A stretch of DNA of 64,000 bases from positions 24,189,084 to 24,253,083 of the forward strand of contig OX328098.1 of NCBI GenBank assembly GCA_946811185.2, written 5' to 3'. The notes beneath the pieces were generated by a model. That model was not told the origin of the DNA. It was given only the letters and a program-made list of their open reading frames with translations, and did not search any database. The position numbers and the translations under genes were made by a program. The DNA comes from Hippopus hippopus (taxonomy: Eukaryota > Mollusca > Bivalvia > Cardiida > Cardiidae). Position 1 is the first letter of the stretch. Each line of letters starts with the position of its first letter. Shown here one piece after another: positions 34,946-44,721 of the stretch.

Positions 34946-36037
34946 TTAACCCCTAGGCTGCTGAGCACGACTCAAGGACCTTTTGCGGACAGTGTAGATC
35001 AAGATCAGACTGCACAGAACGTGCAGTCTGATCTGGGACATAGGGGTCCGTAGTTTGACTCCTGTTACCCATAGACTAAAACAAGGGATTTAACTGTATG
35101 CAGCTCGTTACTCGCCCCCGGTTACAAAAAAACAACGTATCTTTTCTACCCCATCAGTTATTCTCCTAATTTTTTCTACAGCTGAGAGCTAAAACATTTT
35201 TCTACCAGAAAAACACAACTGTTTGTCAGTGGCTAATTCAGTCTGGCTGATACATTCGCTCGAACTTGCAAACTCGCTCAAAAATCTTCGCCATTGACAC
35301 GGGTTCGTACATTCGATACTGACGTTCGCGCATATAAACCAATGAAATTTCTCGTTCCAAACAGTGTCACCGTACTGTCACGTGACAAAAAGGTGTGAGC
35401 AGCTGTACGAAATTTCATTGGTTGAATTCACGATTGTTAGTACATATCAACCGATGAAATTTCTCGTTCAAAACAATGTCACATGACAGAAGATGACTGC
35501 AGCTGTTCGAAATAAGAACGTGGATCACAAATTCAACGAATTCTGAGGCGTTTCGTCGTTATTGAAGATAAAGACTATAGGTCAGTAGTATTTTTAAACA
35601 TGTTTAAAGGGTGGGTGCCGCTAATGCTGCGTTTCATTGGATCTAAAGTGCATTTTATATCTTGAAAACGGATGTACGAACCCGTGTCAATGGCGAAGAT
35701 TTTTGAGCGAGTTTACAAGTTCGAGCGAATGTTTCAGCCAGACTGCATTAGCCACTGACAAACGGTTGTGTTTTTCAGGTAGAAAAATGTTTTAGCTCTC
35801 AACTGTAGAAAAAAATAGGAGAATAACTGATGGGGTAGAAAAGATACGTTGTTTTTTGTAACCGGGGGCGAGTAACGGACTGCATACAGTTAAATCCCTT
35901 GTTTACAATATATAGTCTATGGGTGACAGGAGTCAAACTACGGACCCCTATGATCTGGGATCTACACTGTCCGATTAGGAGATATCTTTCCTCCAAAATT
36001 TACATTTTAAAGACCAACACTTAGCAGGATAAGAGTT
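34946..36037. repeat. MITE family A copy split by a 914 bp insertion
   Basis: Left half 34946-35038 (ttaacccctaggctgctgag to gtgcagtctgatctggga) and right half 35953-36037 (atctgggatctacactgtcc to tagcaggataagagttaa). Joining logic is given with the inserted element. 86 bp upstream of exon 5's donor. Confidence 0.85.
35039..35952. mobile_element. 914 bp non-autonomous DNA transposon with ~270 bp TIRs and 8 bp TSD
   Basis: Starts cataggggtccgtagtttga and ends with its inverse (tcaaactacggacccctatg). Arms stay complementary over about 270 bp (cgctcgaacttgcaaactcg / cgagtttacaagttcgagcg). The target atctggga is duplicated exactly (35031-35038, 35953-35960). The centre holds two diverged ~120 bp direct copies (aaccaatgaaatttctcgtt ... 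agcagctgtacgaaat and caaccgatgaaatttctcgt ... cagctgttcgaaat). 8 bp TSDs fit hAT or P superfamilies. No transposase. Confidence 0.85.
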
Positions 36038-36123
36038 AAAAACTCTACTTTAGTCATTTCAGTCTTTTACTGTGTTTTAGTCGTTTTGACGGCACGATCA
36101 TCCTGATCATTAAAACAACATAC

Positions 36124-36210
36124 CTAGCTATGTCGCAGGACACGTTGCATCTAGACCCGTGGAAGCCTTCTTCGCAGCCCAGGTAACAGGAACCCGTCGT
36201 CTCATCACAC
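36124..36210 (-). CDS. Exon 5: single EGF-like unit
   Basis: 87 bp, phase 2 to 2, acceptor TATCCACAG|G, donor GCTAG|GTATGT. It encodes RCDETTGSCYLGCEEGFHGSRC... and NVSCDIAR. C-D-x-T-T-G-x-C and C-x-x-G-F-x-G-x-x-C are the core EGF/laminin-EGF spacing, the first clear one in the protein. NVS is a glycosylation sequon. As an in-frame (multiple of three), phase-symmetric exon it could be skipped without breaking frame; that is inference only. Confidence 0.8.
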
Positions 36211-36225
36211 CTGTGGATATAAATA

Positions 36226-36492
36226 TGAGCCATGCTATGACAAAAGGGGGCTTAATGCATTTCTGTGTTACATTATACCAAGCATCGCGTAATTATGGAT
36301 TCATAGCATCAATGTTTTTTTCTAATAACGACCTTATCATGATGTGGACTGGTCCTTTTACATGCAGAAAAATAACAAAAAAGCAAAATATTTCTGCCCA
36401 GGTCAGCCTGCGCAAACTACTGCGCAGGCTGACTGAGGACGATACTTTTTGCAGATGTATTAAGCCCCCTTTACGCATAGAATAGCTCATTT
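36226..36492. repeat. MITE family C copy
   Basis: tatgagccatgctatgacaa ... ccctttacgcatagaatagc; hairpin aggtcagcctgcgcaaacta / tgcgcaggctgactgag. It begins 16 bp from the exon 5 acceptor. Confidence 0.8.
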
Positions 36493-36498
36493 AAATTA

Positions 36499-36620
36499 TT
36501 AACCCTTTACTAAACAACCCCCTATTTTCACGACCCTGAAAACACTGTGAAAAAAGGAGAAAATGCTGGTCTGCACATGATTTTAACTTCGAAAATTCTA
36601 TAACTTGTCGTCTTAGTTAC
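36499..36620. repeat. MITE family D, left half
   Basis: ttaaccctttactaaacaac, tttcacgaccctgaaaacac, ggagaaaatgctggtctgca, then cttgtcgtctta. Confidence 0.6.
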
Positions 36621-37033
36621 ATCTAATGCACAAATGCATATTTGGCATTATACTGCAATCTTTAAAGTAAGCCTCTATCAAGATTTGGCATGATAATATT
36701 TCGATAAAAACAAAACCAATACGACAAAGTCTGGGCAAATACCTAACCCTCTTGAGCGGAAAGGCGTCGATCTGTTTGACTGATGCATGTTGTGCCAATA
36801 CGGTATTCGTCAAGGATGACTTTTTTCGCTACCATCTCGGACATTTCGTCAGAACTGATCCCTTACTAATTAATTTTAGATGTTTATATCGGCAGTATTG
36901 AATATTTTACCTTTCAAATTCGGGGGATGGGGGAGGGGAAATACCAGAGCAAAGGTTGGCTGCGCATGCCAAATTCTTTGAAGATTGACCTGTCTGCTAT
37001 GACACATTACTATCCTCTAAAGGATTGATATCA

Positions 37034-37385
37034 ATACGAAGGAGGACAAGGGCGAGGACGAGGACGAGGACGAGGAGAAAGAGAAGGGCGAGGAGAAGGA
37101 CGAGGAGGAAGACGAGGACGACGAGGAGGAGGACAAAGAGGTCGATGAGGAGGACGAGGACGACGAGGAGGAGGGGGAAGAGGAGGACAAGGAGGAGGAC
37201 GACGATGACGAGGAGGAGGAGGACGAGGAGAAAGAGGAGGACGAGGAGGAGGAGGAAGAGAAAAAAAGGAGGAGGAGGAGGTGAAAGAGGAAGCGACGAT
37301 GACGATCATGATGATTATAATGATGATGATGGCGACAACGACGAAGACGAACTAGACGACAACGACGATGCTGCTGATGCTGCTG
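37034..37385. repeat. GAG/GAC purine-rich microsatellite
   Basis: About 350 bp of gaggac/gaggag-type units, turning to gatgat/gacgac beyond 37300. Opposite strand is a polypyrimidine tract about 130 bp from exon 4. Open frames in it (poly-Ser, Arg or Pro) are simple-repeat artefacts. Confidence 0.9.
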
Positions 37386-37515
37386 CTGATGATTTTTTTT
37401 TAAATAATACCACACACCAATATGTTCGCGAATACATTCGTCGTGATTAGCTGATAGGTGACGACAGTTCCATGCCAACATATGATACAGAAGAAGAAGA
37501 ACAACTGTATCTTAC

Positions 37516-37615
37516 CTTGAAGAACCATCTACTGGTTCCACGCAATTTTCACCACATGTGTCACATCCATCGTTGTAGAGGTACCAGCCATTTTTACACG
37601 ATGTACAAATGGTTC
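37516..37615 (-). CDS. Exon 4: Cys-rich extracellular segment
   Basis: 100 bp, phase 1 to 2, acceptor ATGAATTCAG|GA, donor TCAAG|GTAAGA. It encodes GTICTSCKNGWYLYNDGC, then DTCGENCVEPVDGSSR across the junction. Six cysteines in CxxC...C..CxxxC steps are compatible with half an EGF/furin-like unit. The exon lies about 130 bp downstream (in gene direction, upstream side) of a 350 bp purine-rich GAG/GAC microsatellite in the next intron. The short length matches neighbouring exons 3, 5 and 7. Confidence 0.78.
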
Positions 37616-37639
37616 CTGAATTCATAAATTACATCAACA

Positions 37640-37895
37640 TATGAGCTGATCTCTGGGAAAAGGGGGCTTAATTCTTCTCCGTAATGCATTATACAAAGCA
37701 AGTCATCTCATGATTATGGATTCATAAAATTAATTAGATCCAACTACCGACTTAATTACGAGGTAGTATAGTCTTTGGACATGCAGTAAAGTTACAAATA
37801 GCAAAAAGTATCGATTCATGTCAGCAGCGCAGGCTGACAAGAGTCGATATTTTTTGCAGATGCATTAAGCCCCCTTTTCACAGAGCATGGCTCAT
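37640..37895. repeat. MITE family C copy
   Basis: atgagctgatctctgggaaa ... ccccttttcacagagcatgg; reverse orientation relative to the 40.0 kb copy. Confidence 0.8.
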
Positions 37896-37973
37896 ATCTA
37901 GGTTTACTTAAGACTAAAGAAACACATTTCCAAAATTTCGTGATAAATGTAAAAAAGTTTGTTAACATTTCTC

Positions 37974-38186
37974 TAACCCTTTGCCAAACAATCCCGTGTC
38001 TTGATGACCCCGGGGAAAAAGGCCTTTGAAAACATTTTCGGAAAAGTAGACATTGCTGGTGACCAGCACTTTTTCCCCAAAATGCTTTCTACTGAATTCC
38101 ATTATTTCAAGAGTGAGACACATTAAATCTACAAATGTTTTCAATTTGGACATGTCAAACATTATGTTGTTTGTTAGAGGGTTAAA
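37974..38186. repeat. MITE family D copy
   Basis: ctaaccctttgccaaacaat, hairpin tagacattgctggtgaccag, end tgttagagggttaa. Confidence 0.75.
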
Positions 38187-38375
38187 ACAAGGCCAATTCG
38201 TCAAAAACCAAGACCGAGTCAAAAACAAAACTTTGGCCTGTTCGCTAAAGTCAAAGTCAATTCGGCAAAATCAGGGCCATATCGTCAAGATCATTACTAA
38301 TTCTACATAATCACTAATTAGGGCCAATTCTTCAAATTCAGGGCCACTTCGACAACATCAGGGCCAATGCATAAA
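38187..38375. repeat. Degenerate ~20-25 bp minisatellite
   Basis: Repeated gggccaattcgtcaaaatca-like words (ggccaattcgtc, tcaattcggcaaaatcaggg, gggccacttcgacaacatca). Directly abuts the D copy. Confidence 0.65.
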
Positions 38376-38693
38376 CGAGTCAAACTGACTGGCTGCTCCA
38401 AAGCTTGACACTTTTTTTTATTTTTCCTGCAGAAATTCGGGTCGGGTAAAACCAGCCTGGTAACGTATTATTTTTCATTATACCGACACAATCAATTTCA
38501 ACAACCTCGAGAAGAAACGTCTTTAAAAGCATTGCGGTAAAAGAGAAATTGCTAGTAACTGGAATTGTAGAGGCGATTGAACCGTGAGGAAAAAAAAGTT
38601 TTCATCACTGGCAACGATATTTCGAATTTAAATAATAATAGAAATAAAATAGTTCTGCAGTTAATTAGTGAATATTGTTTTCAATTAGATAAT

Positions 38694-38915
38694 CTAACCC
38701 TTATGCTGCTAATCGCGACTCCCGGACCTTTTGCAGACTTTTTGCGGATAGTGAAGATCAAGATCAGACTGCACAAAACGTGCAGTCTGATCTTTGATCT
38801 ACACTGTCCGATAAGGTATTTTCTTTCCGGTTAAATCTACTTTGAAAACACAATATTTGGGTTTTTACTATTGAATGGAAATTTTCACTTCATTTATTTA
38901 GCAGTTTTAGGGTTA
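38694..38915. repeat. MITE family A copy
   Basis: ctaacccttatgctgctaat, a small duplication ttttgcagactttttgcgga, hairpin gatcagactgcacaaaacgt, end tagcagttttagggttaa. Confidence 0.85.
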
Positions 38916-39040
38916 ATATTGGCCTGTTATTCGAACTCAGCCAGGTCCCAAACGTGTTCTCTTATTCCCACAATGTTTTCAAAAGTTTTCTCCCTCTGAG
39001 TTTAAGGCTAGAAGATAAAGGGTTACGAAATGTGACTTAC

Positions 39041-39164
39041 CATTGCAGCTATCACATCCTGGAGGGCAGCATGCCGCATTATTGGTTGTGACTTCAAAGC
39101 CGGAAAAACATTCGATGCAGTGAAATATGCCTGTTTCCGTGTGATTACTACAAGATTTGCAGTT
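39041..39164 (-). CDS. Exon 3: second CC-type Cys-rich unit
   Basis: 124 bp, phase 0 to 1, acceptor TTTTGCAG|AAC, donor AATG|GTAAGT. It encodes NCKSCSNHTETG, HCIECFSGFEV and AACCPPGCDSCNG. The layout NCKxC...CxEC..G...CCxxGC repeats the layout of exon 2 (NCKNC...CGEC..GY...KCCSVGC), so exons 2 and 3 look like a duplicated module despite different exon boundaries. NHT is a possible glycosylation site. It lies between MITE C/SINE debris (39.2-39.9 kb) and a family A MITE (38.7-38.9 kb). Confidence 0.8.
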
Positions 39165-39215
39165 CTGCAAAATTAATACAGAAAGATATACATAAAGCCA
39201 CGTGTCATTTATTAA

Positions 39216-39312
39216 ATGACCCATGCTCTTTGAAGTGGAGATTTAATGCGTTTGCAAAGAGTATCGACTCAGATCAGCCCGTGCAGTCCGCGCAATGAAT
39301 TTTATGGATCGA
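39216..39312. repeat. MITE family C fragment
   Basis: gacccatgctctttgaagtg, ttaatgcgtttgcaaagagt, cagatcagcccgtgcagtcc; breaks off at about 39312. Confidence 0.55.
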
Positions 39313-39389
39313 TAATTACGTGTCATTTTGAACATTTTGAACAACAACTTATTATGGTCCATAATGAAGTGTCATCAAAGTGTTATGGA

Positions 39390-39500
39390 TCTGTATTTAC
39401 TAATCATTCTTAATAACATTCTAAGTCTAATTCCATGTGGTTTAGCCAATCAGAAACTGTGTAACTTTTTTGATCCAGGATAGGGCTACGAATCCGATTT
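39390..39500. repeat. Family G fragment
   Basis: tactaatcattcttaataac, attctaagtctaattccat, tggtttagccaatcagaaac. Confidence 0.5.
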
Positions 39501-39596
39501 AAAATGGTGGATGTGTACAGGCCTAGAAGCTACCACAACATAATCAATGTTACTTTTCTAAAAACGTTACTTCCTTAAAAAAATAATATATTGATA

Positions 39597-39885
39597 GTAT
39601 GGTGTTTAAAGCCGTTTTAGACAATATTTCAGTTATATCAGGGTGGCCAGTACACCTGTCAATGCTTTCCTTGCGTTTTTTTTTTTTTTTTACCAGAACT
39701 ACGCACAACGTTCTTCTCAAGCCACTGGCTGCTTTCCTACACAACCATCGTCAAAACAAGAGGAATGAATCCTGTTGCAATGACTACCATCAATCCTCGG
39801 GAAGAAATTGGCCGAGCTGGGGAATCGAAACATTGATCCCTTGTTCTCAAGTCCTGTACGCTACCGACTACGCTATCGGGGCTAG
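39597..39885 (-). repeat. SINE F copy
   Basis: tatggtgtttaaagccgttt, gttatatcagggtggccagt, tgaatcctgttgcaatgact, then a decayed reversed tRNA head (gggaatcgaaacattgatcc, ctaccgactacgctatcggg). Confidence 0.75.
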
Positions 39886-39905
39886 GATACTACTTAAAGA
39901 ACTAA

Positions 39906-39968
39906 GTTTTTGTTTGTTTGTTTGTTTGTTTGTTTGTTTGTTTGTTTGTTTGTTTGATTGTTTGTTTT
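39906..39968. repeat. (GTTT)n microsatellite
   Basis: About 14 tandem gttt units. Confidence 0.9.
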
Positions 39969-40030
39969 GCAGTAAAACACCTTCAAAGACATTCTTAAAA
40001 AAAAAAGGAGGATTTGATTCATAACAATTT

Positions 40031-40292
40031 GAGGCATGCTCTGTGAAAAGGGGGCTTAATACATCTGCGAAAAGCATCGGCCCAGGTCAGCCTGCGCTGT
40101 CCGCGCAGGCTGACCTGGGCCGAAACTTTTCGCTATTGGTCAATTTTCTGTATGCCCAAGGACCACTCTATTTCATGATTAAGTTGGTTGTTCAAAAAAG
40201 CGGATATTATGGATCCATAAGTATGTGATGGCTTGCTTGGTATAATGCATCACGGAGATACATTAAACCCCCTTATGCCAGAGCGCGGTTCA
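40031..40292. repeat. MITE family C copy, well preserved
   Basis: gaggcatgctctgtgaaaag, ggggcttaatacatctgcga, strong hairpin aggtcagcctgcgctgtccg / cgcaggctgacctgggc, internal tatgtgatggcttgcttggt, end cccccttatgccagagcgcg. Confidence 0.85.
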
Positions 40293-40493
40293 TTTATTTT
40301 TACTTTTTCTTCTATACTTTTTGTACATGCTCATAATCAAACCGTAACTCTTTGAGCACACTAGGCGAAAAAAAGGGCTTTCGTTTACGTCATAGATCAA
40401 GATCAGACTGTGCTTTTACAAACATTTCACAGACAAACCCCACTATCTTTTAGCCACATTTGATGTTTCTACAAATGCTTTAACAACGATCGG

Positions 40494-40640
40494 GGGTCCA
40501 TATTCACTAATCATTTTTAATTTCAGTCTATGTGTAATTCTAGATTAAGAAAATAACGCAACTTCTGGTTGACTGAGGCATTTGGTTAAGCCAGTCAGAA
40601 ACTGTATTACTTTCAAATTAAGAAAGGTTTTGGGAACAAG
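40494..40640. repeat. Family G copy, truncated
   Basis: gggtccatattcactaatca, gaaaataacgcaacttctgg, agccagtcagaaactgtatt. Confidence 0.6.
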
Positions 40641-40703
40641 ACTACGACTGTCCTTCAAAATTGTTTTTGAAAAACTACCAAGGTCTTTCATTGTTTCACC
40701 TAT

Positions 40704-41240
40704 TAACCCATAACCACTCAATTCCGACTTTTAACGACCCTGAGAAAGAAAGCTCTTAAGGTAGGAGACTCCTAATGGAAAACAGCTATTTCCACTATAA
40801 TACTATCCTAAAAAATTTGCTATCATTAAAAATGAGTATTATTGTACTACTTTAACCGAGGCACTTTTTCCTTTTTTTCCTTCTTAGAATTATCATTTAT
40901 AAATCTAAATCCACTATATTCTTATTACAAAGGGAGATGGTAATTACCTCCCTTTTCAGGAAACTAACTAAAGGATCAAGAAATAATTTCAAGATAGACA
41001 TCAAAGGAATTTCTGGTCTGTTAAACCTGTACAAAAGTATTATATCAGTGTAAATCCTTATTTATCTACTAACAAGAAATTTTATTCCATGTTGCACTAG
41101 AAGCCTTAGGAGGGTTTTACCTTAAAAACATAGAGGGAAAAAGAAAGCATGCTGGTAACCAACTTTTGCTTCTTTTCCCACAATGTTTTCTACCCCCTCC
41201 CCCCAAAAAAAAGATCAATCTTGAGTCACGTTTAATTTGA
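40704..41240. repeat. MITE family D copy split by a 364 bp insertion
   Basis: Left part aacccataaccactcaattc ... gagaaagaaagctctta; right part ttaaaaacatagagggaaaa, agcatgctggtaaccaactt, cccacaatgttttctacccc. See the inserted element. Confidence 0.6.
40759..41122. mobile_element. 364 bp MITE with TA/TTA target duplication
   Basis: Starts aggtaggagactcctaatgg and ends ccttaggagggttttacct; imperfect inverted ends (aggta..a..ctcctaa). Flanked by tta (40756-40758) and ta(a) at 41123. TA or TTA duplication fits Tc1/mariner- or PIF/Harbinger-type MITEs. AT-rich interior, no coding. Confidence 0.6.
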
Positions 41241-41503
41241 GCCATGCTGTGGCAAAAGGGGGGCTTAATGAATCTCCGTGATCCATGGTACCAAGCAAGC
41301 CATTACATACTTGTGGATCCATGACAGCGACTTTCTTTTAAACAATCGACTCAATCATGAGGTACAATGGTTCTTGGACATGCATAAATTGACCAAGAGA
41401 GAAAAGTTTCGGCCAAGGTCAGCCTGCGCGGACTGCGCAGGCTGACCTGGGTCGACACTTTTCGCAAATGCATTAAGCCCCTTTTTCACAGAGCATGGCT
41501 CAT
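41239..41503. repeat. MITE family C copy, well preserved
   Basis: gagccatgctgtggcaaaag ... ctttttcacagagcatggct, hairpin caaggtcagcctgcgcggac / gcgcaggctgacctggg. It ends 70 bp from the exon 2 donor. Confidence 0.85.
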
Positions 41504-41572
41504 TTGTTTTCAAGTGCTTTCAGTTCGTACTTGCAATAAATGTTGTAGTTAAGAAGCTCAGCGAGTACTCAC

Positions 41573-41799
41573 TTCGATGGCAGTCGAACAGTTCTTGCAA
41601 AAGGGACCGTAATACTGGTTATTTACGCAGTCCTCGTAAGTACACGCAGTCGTCTCAGGATTACATCTCGGCCATCCTTGGCTATCCAGTCCGCAGCCGA
41701 CACTGCAACATTTCGTTGAATCATCGATGCCTGCGTAGCCAGCATCACATTCCCCACACTGGGCCCCAATACAGTTTTTACAGTTTTCGATTGCGCATT
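41573..41799 (-). CDS. Exon 2: N-terminal Cys-rich region with CC motif
   Basis: 227 bp, phase 1 to 0, acceptor TTTCTACAG, donor GAA|GTGAGT. It encodes 76 residues with exon 1's last base, starting Q-C-A-I-E-N-C-K-N-C. Spacing includes CxxCxxxxCxxC followed by GYAG, then KCCSVGC, then ACTYEDC and YYGPFCKNC. The adjacent cysteines (CC) and short CxxC steps differ from the EGF repeats further on and resemble furin-like or growth-factor-receptor Cys-rich modules. NCS gives one N-glycosylation sequon. It probably forms the mature N-terminus. A 19.1 kb intron separates it from exon 1. I do not recognise a named domain here. Confidence 0.8.
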
Positions 41800-42014
41800 C
41801 TGTAGAAATAAATAGAAATGATCGATTATAACTTACAATCAAAAATCCCCGTGTTCTATCGACTGTGAGAAGAAAGGAATATGAAAGGTATATGAACATA
41901 TCGTTAAACCTGGTAAGCCAGTTCCTTTTGCAACAATGTTTTCTAACCCTAGACAGACAAATCCTATCACTAGAGCACTTTTTTTTTTTTTTAAACACAT
42001 GGTCGTCTTGCTGG

Positions 42015-42050
<36 letters not shown>

Positions 42051-42163
42051 CTGACTGTCTGACTGACTGACTGATTGACTGATTGATTGATTCATTCATT
42101 CATTCGTTCGTTCGTTCGTTCGTTCGTTCGTTCGTTCGTTCGTTCATTCATTCATTCATTTAT
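42015..42163. repeat. (GATT)n-(TTCG)n-(TTCA)n compound microsatellite
   Basis: ttgattgattga units shift to gactgactga, then ttcattcatt and ttcgttcgtt; about 150 bp in intron 1. Confidence 0.95.
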
Positions 42164-42169
42164 TTAAAC

Positions 42170-42740
42170 AGTGGAAACATTGAGACAAAATATTGAATAA
42201 TGACTACCTATTTTCTTTTTCATGAATTCAGTTTCCAGTTTCTACACCCAATGAATATATTTTTTGTTCTGTACATCCTCGTATATCTCTTTGTTGTCAC
42301 TTTTCCTACTGAACATTTTTACTAGACGACAAAACTTCAGACTCGTTCATATTGAACAGGCTACCAGTTTAGAACTTGCTGAAGGAGGTTTTTTTGTTGT
42401 TGTTCTTTTTTAGGAAAAATACAGATGGCAGTCGATGTAATTGTTCTAGTAAGCTTTCCAAAGTTTCTAGAATTTTCCATAATTGCATAAAAGTATATGT
42501 TTCGAAACCAAATAAAGTGATAATTCATTTCAATCATACAGGATTATTTCTTTGAGTAAAGTTCCACAGGCGAAACTTACTCACAAGGCGAAGTAAAAAG
42601 CTTTTCTTACAAAATCTGTATATAAGTTGTTTCCCTTTACATGTACAATTTAAAAAAAAAAAGAAGAAAACCGCCAACTATTCTTTACTCCTAGGCTAGG
42701 CCTTGTGATTGGGTAAGGAATTCTGCCCAAATCAACCAGG
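42170..42740. other. Intron 1 part, no clear feature
   Basis: AT-rich, no coding or known repeat seen. Confidence 0.3.
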
Positions 42741-42743
42741 GTC

Positions 42744-42918
42744 CGTATTCACTAACCATTCTTATGAATGTTCTCAGTCTTATTATCCAGAAGTTTCTAA
42801 ATTTGAAAGTAACGCAACTTCTGATTGGTTTAGCCAATCAGAAGTTGCGTTACTTTCAAATTTGAAAATCTTGGACTAAAAGACAAAGAATGTTCTTAAG
42901 AATGGCTGGTGAATGTTT
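42744..42918. repeat. MITE family G, intact palindrome
   Basis: gggtccgtattcactaacca at the left, gaatggctggtgaatg at the right; centre gcaacttctgattggtttag / ccaatcagaagttgcgttac is a near-perfect hairpin of over 40 bp. Confidence 0.85.
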
Positions 42919-43059
42919 TGTTTTGTCTTTCAACTAAGACAAGGAATAGATTAGAATAATTATTGGTAAATACATGTACGTCCATAGGGTGTTGCCTTTC
43001 TATATATTGTAAATAAATGCATTCAAATTCAATCATTTTGTCTAATAATTATACATTTC

Positions 43060-43250
43060 AACCCTTCCACGAAAGCTTTTGAAAACATTGTGACTTAGGG
43101 AGAAAAGCTAATTTACCATCATTTCTTTTCCAACAATGTTTTTTTTTACACTTTCAAATTCCAACACTCAGGAACAACATCTAGTTAGTCGTATACAGTT
43201 GCTTTTAAATTGCACGAGTCTAAAATTTTAAGAGTTAACACTTAGCATAT
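43060..43250. repeat. MITE family D, diverged
   Basis: caacccttccacgaaagctt, ttgaaaacattgtgacttag, atcatttcttttccaacaat. Confidence 0.5.
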
Positions 43251-43349
43251 TTCAATTTTTCGGCCAAATTTTTCATTCAAAAATACTTCAGAATAAACAT
43301 ATTTACGTGCTTAGAAAATATGTAAAGTATGTCCTTGTAAAATGGAACA

Positions 43350-43635
43350 GAGCCACGCTCTGGCAAACGGGGAGGGGGGGGGGGCGGGGGGGGGGGGGGA
43401 AAGCGGGGTTTAGTGCATATCCGTGATGCAGGATACAAAGAGAGTCATCATATAATCAGGGATGCGTAAAATCCATTTTGTCTAACAACAGGCTGAATCA
43501 TGGCATAAACTGGTCCCTTGACAAACCGAAAATTGACTAATAGCAAAAAGTTTCGGCCCAGTTCCGCCTGCGCAGACTGCGCAGGCTGAACTGGGCCGAT
43601 ACTTTTTGCAGATGCATTTAACCCCCTTTTCAAGT
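43350..43635. repeat. MITE family C copy with a G-run
   Basis: gagccacgctctggcaaacg, then about 35 bp of almost pure G (43369-43400), then the rest of the C element with hairpin gttccgcctgcgcagactgc / gcaggctgaactggg. The G5 of the family consensus (aaaaggggg) has expanded. Confidence 0.75.
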
Positions 43636-44068
43636 GCAAGTACGACTTTTTTTTTTTAATTACAAATCACTAGTAAAAATAATTCAGTCCAAAATATCGA
43701 TCTCCCAAATCGGAAAAGGCTCCATTTTGTATGACTCTTTCATGTATGTAAACTGATACAGGGATAGGTGTATTGTTTTACGGCAAATTCAAAACCAGTT
43801 ATGCAGGTTTTCTTTAATTACAATCTATTAATAAACCACAAAAATTTATGCCTTGCGAAAAGTGTGTCTCTTTTTCTTTTTCCTCTCTGACAGTATGGCT
43901 AAAGACCAGACTGCATAAAACGTGAAGTACGATCTTTGATCCACATTATTGGATCTTAACATGTTATATTATTTTGACAAAAACCACTTTGGAACTTTGA
44001 TATATTCAGTTTTCAGTCAAAATTTTGTTGACTAAATTATCTGCTTCGGTAATCTAGCTCTGTAAAAG

Positions 44069-44280
44069 GTTAACTCTTCACCAGACGACAAAAGTTTAGT
44101 GTAGTCCGAATTGAAAGACTTTGCAGACGATTTATCAAACGTGGTTTAAATCATGGCATAATTATGTCTACAATAGGGTGGAAAACATCATGGTTACCAG
44201 CATTTTCACCTTTTCCTTGGGCGTTTTCAAAGATTTTCCACCTGAAGGTCGTTTAACACGTGATTGTTCGGTAAAGGAAA
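44069..44280. repeat. MITE family D copy
   Basis: ggttaactcttcaccagacg, aacatcatggttaccagcat, gtgattgttcggtaaagg. Confidence 0.6.
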
Positions 44281-44420
44281 AATATACACTCAAAATACAA
44301 TAAAAAATCGATCTGCTAATTTTCATTATCTGTCTCAGGTCACGTGATCATTTAAACGTCTCGCGTCACGTTCCTGACCCATTACTGTTCAGGGTATACA
44401 ACCCTCACATCTAGTATGTA

Positions 44421-44616
44421 TTTAACCATTATCCTGCTAAATAAGTGAAATGAAATTTTCAAGCCGATAGTAAAAGTCAACTTTTTTTTGTGGGGGGGAT
44501 ATCTCCTTATCGGACAGTGTAGAATCAAGATCAGATTGCACGTTCTGTACAGTCTGATCTGAATCTACACTGTCCGCAAAAAGACAGTGAATCGCGCTTA
44601 GCTTCCTAAGAATTAA
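44421..44616. repeat. MITE family A copy with TTAA ends
   Basis: tttaaccattatcctgctaa ... tcgcgcttagcttcctaaga attaa; hairpin gatcagattgcacgttctgt. Confidence 0.8.
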
Positions 44617-44721
44617 AAAAGAAGCAAGTGTTCGTTACAATTAATTTACCCATCTCGACATTTGGAAAAGATTTTCACTAAAGGGACATAAAAACATGTA
44701 TCTGAAAAGCATACAGTTAAG

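Noticed and set aside
37017..37481. Long frames on both strands: poly-Ser, Arg-rich and Pro-rich proteins
   Set aside because: All come from the GAG/GAC microsatellite; open in several frames at once and with no splice or start support.
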